From NCBI GenBank assembly GCA_946478755.1, contig CAMLDJ010000217.1, positions 1-9,193 of the forward strand: a stretch of DNA of 9,193 nucleotides, in the 5' to 3' direction. This DNA comes from an uncultured Pedobacter sp. (GTDB lineage Bacteria; Bacteroidota; Bacteroidia; Sphingobacteriales; Sphingobacteriaceae). The translations under genes and the position numbers were made by a program. The notes beneath the pieces are model-generated. The model made no database searches. It was not told the origin of the DNA and saw only the letters and a program-made list of their open reading frames with translations. Positions 1 through 6,019 of this stretch are shown piece after piece; the stretch's first letter is position 1, and each line of letters opens with the position of its first letter.

Positions 1-52
1 TATAACTTAAGCTCAAAGCCAGCATTGCCAGCATTTTAAAAGTATTGTTCAT
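1..52 (-). CDS. Start of a secreted protein, truncated by window edge
   Basis: Reading the minus strand from an ATG at 52 gives MNNTFKMLAMLALSLSY before the window ends. A short polar start, a lysine at residue 6 and then a hydrophobic stretch is what the beginning of a Sec signal peptide looks like, so the product is probably exported. The ATG lies 16 bp after the stop codon of the DUF1080 gene on the same strand, which suggests one transcript. No strong Shine-Dalgarno sequence precedes it, as is common in Bacteroidota. Only 17 residues are visible, so no family can be assigned. By analogy with related loci the partner could be another sugar-processing or cytochrome-type periplasmic protein, but that is a guess. 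Confidence 0.6.
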   Translation of the reverse strand, partial: MNNTFKMLAMLALSLSY

Positions 53-68
53 GTTGTGCTAACCTGGA

Positions 69-1505
69 TTAAAATAGAATGGAATAAGATAATTTGTCAC
101 GCAGAAGAACGATCATCTCTTTTCTGCCATTGTTGTCCCTGATTACAGGCTTGTCCTGCATTTGGTCAAATTTCAGATAAAAAGATTGCCCGTCTACCAA
201 ATAAGTGTCTTTTTCTATTTCCTGTATATCAGTGCCATTAGCCAGTAACAGATAAAGATTTTCTACAGGTTTATTCGTGCTGATCTCCCTGCTCAACCCC
301 CTTCCGTTCTCCAGGGCTTTAAGCGCATCGGTTACCTGTGTTCCATAAGTATTGTATTTGAATTCAGGCCTATCCTGGCTGTCCATCACATAGCCTTTTG
401 GGCGATAACCGCTGCCTGTAGTATCCACAGGCCAGGCACTTTGCGCTGTGGTCAGTTGTGCCAGTGCCGGGATAAGGGTTCTGGCAAAAGTGGTAACCGC
501 TCCACGGGCCCTGGATGTTCCATTGCCCCTGCCGTCCCACATAGGAGTAGCGTCTACGAATTCGCCATGCCATGCATGCAAAAGCAAACCATTGTCCAGA
601 TCGTAGCTGTAATGTACTTGTGCTGCACTACCAACTGAAATGGCATGTACCGCCCGCTGATTGGGTGCAAAGTCTACAAAACTGCGGATCATGGTATTGG
701 CCGGAGCGTCGATATAGATCGGGTCCGCCCCACCTCCATTTTTTTTGCTACCGTTCAACTGGTCGTCGGATAATTCTGTAATCGTGATATTTTTAAAGGC
801 TACAGCACCATGGTCACCTTGTATGCGCAAAGGCCCCAGCGCTTTTTCTTTATCGCTGGCACCTCTTGTTGGACCAAAAAGTTCCACATTGTCGTGGATC
901 AGTACGCCATTAAGTTCAGCAGTCAGTATCCTTGCATTGGTTGTTTTATTTCCCGCGGCATCAAATTTCGGAGCTTGGAACGCAATTTTAAGGTGTTGCC
1001 ATAATCCTGGGGCTTTGCTGGCGTTCTGGCGCGGTGCATACCCGCCAAAGCCTTTCTGTCCTTCAGGTTTGGTGTCGTCCCAGCGTTCGTAAATCCCGCC
1101 GTTATCTGCGGCGACCGGGTTTTTATTTCCCCAGGAATCGTAAAGTTGAATTTCATAATTGCCCTGCAGGTAGACTCCCGAATTTGAACCTTTGGCCATC
1201 AGGTAATCCAGCTCTAGGATGATGTTACCGTACAGTGCGTTTGTAAACAAATCTGAGCCCTGGTTTTTCTTTCCTGGATTGTTTACAAGGATGCCAGCAC
1301 CTTCTAGTGTGGTCAATTCGTTTTCCTTACTTAGGTTGGCGGTAACGCCATTGGCGAGAGACCAGGTTTTTCCTGGGTCCTTAAAGGAAGAAAGATCATT
1401 GAGGGTAATGCCCGACTGGTTGGCTAGCTTTTGGGCGGAGACCAGTGTGATTCCAAACAACCAGAGTAAAGCAGTTGTTCCGAACGTTAAACAGTTTAAT
1501 TTCAT
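69..1505 (-). CDS. Secreted DUF1080 (3-keto-disaccharide hydrolase family) protein with extra C-terminal domain
   Basis: A 478-residue exported protein. Residues 1-24 form a signal peptide (hydrophobic TALLWLFGITLVSA, likely cut before Q25). Residues about 32-243 match the DUF1080/PF06439 laminin-G-like fold: NSGVYLQGNYEIQLYDS at 108-124 and GPLRIQGDHGAVAFKNI at 224-240 are its hallmark strands. Members of this family are now named 3-keto-disaccharide hydrolases and act on glycosides oxidised at C3; the substrate here is not known. A Gly/Lys/Asn-rich linker (about 251-260) leads to a second module, 262-478, with FVDFAPNQRAVHAISVG and LLLHAWHGEFVDATPMWDGRG. From memory this resembles a region found in some Bacteroidota and Planctomycetes cytochrome/dehydrogenase-type secreted proteins; its function is unclear. 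The gene is probably the first of an operon with the gene at 1-52. The start is supported by the signal peptide directly after it. Confidence 0.88.
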   Translation of the reverse strand: MKLNCLTFGTTALLWLFGITLVSAQKLANQSGITLNDLSSFKDPGKTWSLANGVTANLSKENELTTLEGAGILVNNPGKKNQGSDLFTNALYGNIILELDYLMAKGSNSGVYLQGNYEIQLYDSWGNKNPVAADNGGIYERWDDTKPEGQKGFGGYAPRQNASKAPGLWQHLKIAFQAPKFDAAGNKTTNARILTAELNGVLIHDNVELFGPTRGASDKEKALGPLRIQGDHGAVAFKNITITELSDDQLNGSKKNGGGADPIYIDAPANTMIRSFVDFAPNQRAVHAISVGSAAQVHYSYDLDNGLLLHAWHGEFVDATPMWDGRGNGTSRARGAVTTFARTLIPALAQLTTAQSAWPVDTTGSGYRPKGYVMDSQDRPEFKYNTYGTQVTDALKALENGRGLSREISTNKPVENLYLLLANGTDIQEIEKDTYLVDGQSFYLKFDQMQDKPVIRDNNGRKEMIVLLRDKLSYSILF

Positions 1506-1628
1506 TGATTTTAATATTTGGTTTTTAAAGATTGATGAGTGACCATGAGTGCTTATTCAATTGTTTCTAAAAGCATGGAAACTCATGATGGTTCATATTG
1601 TGTGTTTGGTTAATTAAATAAATGTAGT

Positions 1629-1669
1629 AAAATCATCTACTTTCAAGAGATTTTTAGTGTAATGATTTT
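1629..1669. repeat. Inverted repeat in DUF1080 upstream region
   Basis: The 266 bp between the DUF1080 start (1505) and the MFS stop (1772) contain no gene I can support. They do hold an 8-bp inverted repeat, AAAATCAT at 1629-1636 and ATGATTTT at 1662-1669. A second one lies nearer the start: CATGAGT at 1544-1550 and ACTCATG at 1581-1587. Either could be an operator or part of a 5' leader of the DUF1080 operon. Repeats this short in AT-rich DNA can also be chance, and no clear -33/-7 promoter pair is visible. Confidence 0.25.
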
Positions 1670-1771
1670 GTTCCACTTATAAACCTCCGCTTGCAGAATA
1701 TGCCTCTGGTGTGTAATTAGCGTGGTTTTTTGATTAAAAAAATGTTGATAAATAATATTGTATATTTTACA

Positions 1772-2962
1772 CTAACCAAAGCTTTTAAGTCCGGATTCTG
1801 CATTGGGCCTGTGAAAAAACTGCAGATAAATAAGGGCAAGAATGGTTATTCCTGTACAGCAATAAAAGGTAACGGGGATCATGCGAAGATCGTTGATAAA
1901 CAGCCAGCCTGCCAGCAAAGCGCCAAGGCCGATCCCGGCCTCCAATGCGATGTACATGGTTGCCATGGCTTTTCCTCTTTGGCTTGGCTCGCTGAGGTCG
2001 ACCGTCCATGCTGATGCAGTTGGCGACAACATACCGGTAGCAACACCATACAAGGCAGATGCAAGCATTAGGCTGACTGAGGAGCCGGCCAGTGCGATCC
2101 ATAAAGTTGAAGCGGCTAAGGTTGCCAATGATATTTTTAAGATATGCGTTCTTCCGTAACGGTCCGACGCTTTTCCCGCAATGAAACGAATCAACAGAGA
2201 GCTAAGTGTGAAGACCATAAAGAAAAGGCCTTTGTTGCTGGTGCCAAGGTGGGCACTCCAGTCAGATATCACGGTAAGAATCGCGCCGTAACTGATATAG
2301 CTCATGAAGATGATCACTACTGCAGGGATTACACGCCATTCGATAATGTCTTTTCTATCGATCTTAAGGTGGACAAGCTTGAATTTCTCCTTTCCAGCTA
2401 ACGTTTCTTTCATGTTGGCCAGGATGACAATGGACAACAATGCGAATAATGAGGAGCAATAAAATAGGATATTGATGCTGTAATGATCAGTTATGGTGCT
2501 CCCAATGGCCGGACCAATGGCCAGTCCGGTACTAAAGCAAACGCCGTGAACCCCCATGGCCTCTCCCCATTTTCCTGAGGGAACAAGATCAGCCACATAA
2601 GCAGCAGTAGCGGTAGGTTTAAACCCTGTAGAAAAGCCGTGGATCAACCTTAGGAAGAGAAAGCCCGCGACAGTCGTTAATAAAGGGTAAAGAAAGCCGC
2701 ATGCAAAACACACCAGGGAGCCAACAGCCATAACGGGCACCCTGCCAATGGTGTCCGTTAATTTACCGCTGAATGGTCTGGATATTCCGGCTGTCAGTGT
2801 AAACAAGGCAATGATCAGCCCCTTATATTCGGCCCCTCCCATCCTTGTTAAGTAGGCAGGCAATTCGGGAATTAGCATATTAAAACTGGCAGAGAACAAA
2901 AAGGAGCTTAAACAAACAAGGCCGAATTGCAGCGTATATATAGAATTAGAAGATGGTTGCAT
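1772..2962 (-). CDS. MFS transporter, probable drug/metabolite efflux type
   Basis: A 396-residue inner-membrane protein of the major facilitator superfamily with the usual length and about 12 hydrophobic segments. MFS motif A follows TM2 (GKLTDTIGR, residues 66-74) and a degenerate copy is present in the second half (GKASDRYGR). TM4 carries RLIHGFSTG, a motif B-like arginine at residue 105. TM5 contains GLAIGPAIGS (146-155), which resembles the antiporter motif C of proton-coupled exporters and favours efflux over uptake. The substrate cannot be told. The frame is open up to an ATG at 3016. I chose the ATG at 2962 because the extra 18 residues are not typical of the family and a promoter-like -7 element falls inside that extension. 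It is divergent from the dehydrogenase at 3069, with about 100 bp shared between them. There is no adjacent regulator gene. Confidence 0.9.
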   Translation of the reverse strand: MQPSSNSIYTLQFGLVCLSSFLFSASFNMLIPELPAYLTRMGGAEYKGLIIALFTLTAGISRPFSGKLTDTIGRVPVMAVGSLVCFACGFLYPLLTTVAGFLFLRLIHGFSTGFKPTATAAYVADLVPSGKWGEAMGVHGVCFSTGLAIGPAIGSTITDHYSINILFYCSSLFALLSIVILANMKETLAGKEKFKLVHLKIDRKDIIEWRVIPAVVIIFMSYISYGAILTVISDWSAHLGTSNKGLFFMVFTLSSLLIRFIAGKASDRYGRTHILKISLATLAASTLWIALAGSSVSLMLASALYGVATGMLSPTASAWTVDLSEPSQRGKAMATMYIALEAGIGLGALLAGWLFINDLRMIPVTFYCCTGITILALIYLQFFHRPNAESGLKSFG

Positions 2963-2989
2963 TGAAAATGGTATCGGAAATATAAGACA

Positions 2990-2997
2990 CAAAGGTA
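2990..2997 (-). promoter_or_regulatory. Possible Bacteroidota -7 element for the MFS gene
   Basis: The minus strand reads TACCTTTG, an exact match to the Bacteroidota -7 consensus TAnnTTTG. It ends 27 bp before the chosen ATG at 2962, which would leave a short leader of roughly 20 nt. No clear TTTG -33 box is present at the expected distance, so the call rests on one 6-base specific match and its position. Confidence 0.4.
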
Positions 2998-3068
2998 GGC
3001 AGATTTTAAAACACATCTTTATAATTTTTGTTAGCTCTCATAATTCAGTTTATCAAAATCAAGCGACT

Positions 3069-3929
3069 ATGAAGAAAGAGAAAGAAGAAAAACTAAGACC
3101 TGAACAGGAACAGGATCAGCAACCAGGTATGGAGCATAAAATGAAACCCTTACCTGAGTTTAAGCCGAAGCAACCTGGATTGAAGCTGGAAGGTAAAGTG
3201 GCTTTGATCACTGGTGGGGACAGTGGCATCGGTCGTGCTGTAGCGCTTGCTTTTGCCCAGGAAGGCGCATCGGTGCTGATCAGCTATTTAAATGAGCATG
3301 CGGACGCCAGGAAAACAATTAAGGAGATTGAAAAGGCCGGTGGTAAGGCGATCAGTATGGCCGGAGATGTTTCGGAAGAAAAGCATTGTAAGGCCATAGT
3401 GGAAAAGGCGGTGGAGACTTTTGGCAGATTAGATGTGGTCGTGAATAATGCCGCTGTTCAATTTCCGCAGGAAAACCTGGAGGGGATTACTGCGGAGCAG
3501 CTGGAGCAAACATTCAGAACCAATATATTTGCTCATTTCTATATTACTAAAGCGGCGTTGAAGCATTTGAGAGCGGGAAGTAGCGTGATTTGTACGACTT
3601 CGGTGACGGCTTACCGGGGCAGCGATCATCTGATCGATTATGCTTCTACCAAAGCTGCAATAGTAGGTTTTGTCAGATCGTTGTCCACTTCTTTGGCAGA
3701 AAAGGGTATTAGGGTAAATGGAGTCGCACCTGGGCCGATATGGACGCCGCTGATCCCTGCAACTTTTCCGGCAGACCAGGTGGCTAAATTTGGCTCTGAT
3801 GTACCCATGAAAAGAGCCGGAGAGCCCAATGAGGTGGCACCATGTTATGTGTTCCTGGCTTCAGATGATGCGAGTTACATGACAGGGCAGGTATTGCATC
3901 CGAATGGCGGGGAGATTATCAATGGTTAA
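3069..3929 (+). CDS. SDR family oxidoreductase (YghA/YdaD-like)
   Basis: A 286-residue cytoplasmic NAD(P)-dependent short-chain dehydrogenase/reductase. The Rossmann dinucleotide motif TGGDSGIG is at residues 48-55, followed by GDV at 99-101, NNAA at 126-129 and the catalytic set N152, S178, Y191 and K195 (YASTK). PG at 221-222 closes the cofactor site. The charged, Gln/Glu/Lys-rich N-terminal extension of about 40 residues before EGKVALITGG is typical of the group containing E. coli YghA and B. subtilis general-stress protein YdaD, annotated as glucose/ribitol dehydrogenase-like. The true substrate of these enzymes is poorly defined, so I give no specific reaction. The gene is apparently monocistronic: it is divergent from the MFS gene and convergent with the thioredoxin-like gene, with a terminator-like structure just after its stop. 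The length is normal and all catalytic residues are present. Confidence 0.93.
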   Translation: MKKEKEEKLRPEQEQDQQPGMEHKMKPLPEFKPKQPGLKLEGKVALITGGDSGIGRAVALAFAQEGASVLISYLNEHADARKTIKEIEKAGGKAISMAGDVSEEKHCKAIVEKAVETFGRLDVVVNNAAVQFPQENLEGITAEQLEQTFRTNIFAHFYITKAALKHLRAGSSVICTTSVTAYRGSDHLIDYASTKAAIVGFVRSLSTSLAEKGIRVNGVAPGPIWTPLIPATFPADQVAKFGSDVPMKRAGEPNEVAPCYVFLASDDASYMTGQVLHPNGGEIING

Positions 3930-3936
3930 AAAATTA

Positions 3937-4014
3937 GCCGTTCTCTTCAAGAGCTGCATTACTTCGCTGAAGAAGCGAAGAACGCTGAGGCTCTTTCTGA
4001 GAAGGCAAATTTTT
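3937..4014. terminator. Structured bidirectional terminator-like element
   Basis: This lies between the convergent SDR and thioredoxin-like genes. The outer stem pairs GCC-TTCTC (3937-3945, with one bulged G at 3940) with GAGAAGGC (3999-4006). An inner stem pairs AAGAGC (3949-3954) with GCTCTT (3990-3995). A central hairpin pairs CTTCGC (3962-3967) with GCGAAG (3975-3980). A T run follows on the plus strand (4010-4014) and an A run precedes it (3928-3933, which reads as T on the minus strand), so it could end transcription from both sides. The branched form is more elaborate than a simple intrinsic terminator and resembles the element at 8898-8968. Confidence 0.6.
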
Positions 4015-4080
4015 GTTGAATAGCAGGGTGCGTATTCTGTAGGGGTTAACCTGGTATTTTTATTTGCTCAGGTTATTTAG

Positions 4081-4662
4081 TTATCGTTTAACTTCGTTTT
4101 TAGTAAAGACGGCGGCGATTTCACCAAGTTGCTTTTCACTAAGCCTGGAAGTCTTTTTTAAGGAAGTGATGAAATGTTGTACTTCTTCCGGATTTGCTGG
4201 GCATCCTACATTCTTACCTTTGGTGCTAAAAGGGCTGCCGGCTGGCCGGATTTGTGAATCTGCAACCAGATGTTGTTTTGCATCAAAAAATAACCATGTA
4301 GGTAAACCCTGGTCGGCATTGTAGTATTTTTTTAACAGATCGGCAGCGCCCGGGTTTTCCAGGTTTTCTTTCCCCTTACTTTCATAAACCACAAAATCAG
4401 CTAAGACATAGTTTTTGTCAAAATAAGGCTTAATGGCGGGATCGTTCAGGCTAGCTATCATTTTATGACACCAACCGCACCACGATGCATGGAATATGGC
4501 GAGGACTTGTTTTTTTTCTTTTGCAGCCTGCTTAACTGCTGTATTCAGTACTTCAGTTGCAGGTACAGGTGTTTGCTGTAACGGAGCGGGAGTGTTTTGT
4601 GCAGTTGCGAATTGAATCGTTAAAGCAGTGCCAAAAATAAACAATAATGTTTTTAATTTCAT
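4081..4662 (-). CDS. Secreted thioredoxin-fold protein (CGWC)
   Basis: A 193-residue exported thioredoxin-like protein. Residues 1-21 form a signal peptide (KTLLFIFGTALTIQFATA, cut before Q22), placing it in the periplasm. A short Pro/Thr-rich linker (about 24-36) leads to the thioredoxin domain. The redox pair is C62 and C65 in ASWCGWCHKM, the active-site form seen in thioredoxin_7/DsbD-gamma-like proteins. The cis-proline is P121 in GLPTWLFFD. Family members reduce or oxidise disulfides of exported proteins; which direction applies here cannot be read from sequence. A further cysteine, C154, sits in the C-terminal part (KNVGCPANPEE), near the region facing the active site in this fold. The gene stands alone: convergent with the SDR gene, and divergent from the HD gene across 327 bp. 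Confidence 0.9.
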   Translation of the reverse strand: MKLKTLLFIFGTALTIQFATAQNTPAPLQQTPVPATEVLNTAVKQAAKEKKQVLAIFHASWCGWCHKMIASLNDPAIKPYFDKNYVLADFVVYESKGKENLENPGAADLLKKYYNADQGLPTWLFFDAKQHLVADSQIRPAGSPFSTKGKNVGCPANPEEVQHFITSLKKTSRLSEKQLGEIAAVFTKNEVKR

Positions 4663-4989
4663 GATGTAATAAGTTTATATAAAAGTATAAAAATAAGTCA
4701 GCTTGTTCCCTGGTATACATCCAATTAACCAATAGCTATCACAATTTTACACTTTTTCTGTTGGTTTGCACTACCCCTATTTAATGTACTGGTTACATGT
4801 AGGAATCTCTACCCTAAGAAAAAAAACTCAGATATATACCTATTTGGGCAAATTGAAGAATAGTGTTAAGGTTGGTTATTGTAAATGTACAGCTAAAATT
4901 AATTGCTTTTTTTTCTGATAATACTAATATTATTAGTATTATTGCGTTGTCAATTTACGATATAGGAATACGATTTTTAAGCTCAATAT
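4663..4989. other. AT-rich intergenic region, divergent promoters presumed
   Basis: These 327 bp separate two divergent starts (thioredoxin-like at 4662, HD protein at 4990) and contain no coding frame I can support. Both genes must be expressed from here. A minus-strand TACTTTTA before the thioredoxin-like gene is one base off the -7 consensus TAnnTTTG. On the HD side a TTG at 4947-4949 lies 19 bp before a weak TACGATTT. Neither is a secure promoter. An eight-T run (4907-4914) and a 25-bp palindrome are the only marked structures. Confidence 0.5.
4918..4942. promoter_or_regulatory. Perfect 25-bp palindrome, candidate operator
   Basis: The arm ATAATACTAATA (4918-4929) is followed by one T and then its exact reverse complement (4931-4942). 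It ends 47 bp before the start of the HD gene, in the position of a promoter or operator. A one-base centre makes it a poor RNA hairpin, and no T run follows it on either strand in the direction a terminator would need. A binding site for a dimeric regulator is therefore more likely than a terminator. No regulator gene lies beside it. Confidence 0.55.
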
Positions 4990-5844
4990 ATGATACAGGT
5001 GCATGACATACTTTATGGAAATGTGGAATTACCGGCTATTTTTAATGATTTACTAAATACAGCTGCTTTGAAGCGCCTGGATGGCATACACCATAGTGGA
5101 GCTATATTTTTAGTGAATCCTGACCTCAGCCATTCCCGTCTGGAACATTCTATTGGTGTGATGTTGTTAATCAGAATGCTTGGTGGATCTGAGCTGGAGC
5201 AAATAGCAGGCTTACTGCATGATGTTTCGCATACTGCGTTTTCTCATGTCGGTGATTATGTATTTGAAAACAGCGAGGAAAATTATCATGAACTGGTTTA
5301 TGCGGATATATTGCTGGCATCAGAGGTGCCTGCGGTGTTGCAGAAACATGGCTACCATGTTGATCAGGTGCTGAAAGGAAAGTTTGATATCCTTGAACAG
5401 CCATTGCCTGACCTTTGTGCTGATCGCCTGGATTATACCCTGCGGGATGCTATACATGGCGGCTTGATCACCCGTTATTCGGCAAGGCAATTTTTACAGT
5501 ATATAACCCTTCACAAAGGACAAATTGTGGTTACGGACGAAGAAAAGGCCGATTGGATCAACGATACCTTTAAAAGATTGAACAGCGAAGTTTTTAATTT
5601 TCCGCTATATGTATATGCGAATTTTGAATTGACGGTAATTATACGTGATCTTTTAAATAGTGGCTTTTTGAAAGAGAGTGATCTGTTTAAGGATGACACC
5701 TTTTTGCTAAATAAGATCAGGAGCACAAATGCGGGTTATGAAGCAATAAAAGGCATAAAACTTCATAAAGGCTATGCAAGCTTTTTAAAAAAGGGCTCTG
5801 TTTTAAAAATTAAGCCGAGAAGATTAAAGGCATTTGCAGTGTAG
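4990..5844 (+). CDS. HD-domain phosphohydrolase (SAMHD1/YwfO-like, COG1078 type)
   Basis: A 284-residue cytoplasmic HD-superfamily protein. The metal-binding residues are visible in order: H53 in SHSRLEHSIGV, the H77-D78 pair in GLLHDVSHTAFSH, and D145 in DLCADRLDYTLRD. H81, H86 and H100 sit where the active-site histidines of dNTP triphosphohydrolases of the SAMHD1/YwfO group lie. These relatives hydrolyse deoxynucleoside triphosphates or other nucleotides; the substrate here is inferred only at the family level. At 284 residues it is clearly shorter than YwfO-type proteins (over 400 residues) and lacks most of their C-terminal region, ending in a basic tail (KKGSVLKIKPRRLK). The start is the first ATG in the frame and begins immediately before conserved sequence. 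It appears monocistronic, with a 175-bp gap to the next gene. Confidence 0.85.
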   Translation: MIQVHDILYGNVELPAIFNDLLNTAALKRLDGIHHSGAIFLVNPDLSHSRLEHSIGVMLLIRMLGGSELEQIAGLLHDVSHTAFSHVGDYVFENSEENYHELVYADILLASEVPAVLQKHGYHVDQVLKGKFDILEQPLPDLCADRLDYTLRDAIHGGLITRYSARQFLQYITLHKGQIVVTDEEKADWINDTFKRLNSEVFNFPLYVYANFELTVIIRDLLNSGFLKESDLFKDDTFLLNKIRSTNAGYEAIKGIKLHKGYASFLKKGSVLKIKPRRLKAFAV

Positions 5845-5987
5845 CCGGTGCTGTTTAGTTAGTGGTTAAAGACGTTGTTTAAAAGCAAAAGTATAAGGGA
5901 AAAAAAATAGGATTGCTCAGAAGGGCGTTGGTCAGCTGTTGTAAAAAACATCTGGAGCTTTAGTGAAAACGGCTTATTTTAACTACA

Positions 5988-6019
5988 TTAGTGTATTAAA
6001 TACACCAACCAAACACTAA
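5988..6019 (+). promoter_or_regulatory. Overlapping inverted repeats at the start of the dehydrogenase gene
   Basis: Two mutually exclusive pairings occur just before the ATG at 6020. GTGTATT (5991-5997) pairs with AATACAC (5999-6005) around one base. Alternatively TTAGTGT (5988-5994) pairs with ACACTAA (6013-6019), whose last base touches the start codon. The region has no Shine-Dalgarno sequence. It could be an operator or a leader structure affecting translation; chance is possible at these lengths. Confidence 0.3.

Noticed and set aside
745..1092. Open frame of 115 codons on the plus strand opposite the DUF1080 gene
   Set aside because: It is antisense to a well-supported gene, has no recognisable motif and has no start context. 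It is a shadow frame.
1726..1742. T6/A7 inverted run after the MFS gene as a terminator
   Set aside because: The stem would be only A-T pairs with a four-base loop, which is too weak to call.
1785..2102. Open frame of 105 codons on the minus strand within the MFS gene
   Set aside because: It overlaps the transporter in another frame, is rich in Cys/Arg/His as shadow translations often are, and has no domain.
2963..3016. Longer N-terminus for the MFS transporter starting at 3016
   Set aside because: The extra 18 residues are atypical and a -7-like TACCTTTG lies within them. The ATG at 2962 fits the family better, though this is not proven.
3021..3029. TAATTTTTG as a -7 box for the short-chain dehydrogenase gene
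   Set aside because: It has one base too many for TAnnTTTG and there is no -33 box at the right distance.
4907..4942. Palindrome plus T run considered as an intrinsic terminator
   Set aside because: The T run lies 5' of the palindrome on the plus strand and becomes an A run after it on the minus strand, so neither direction has the hairpin-then-T order. It also sits between divergent genes.
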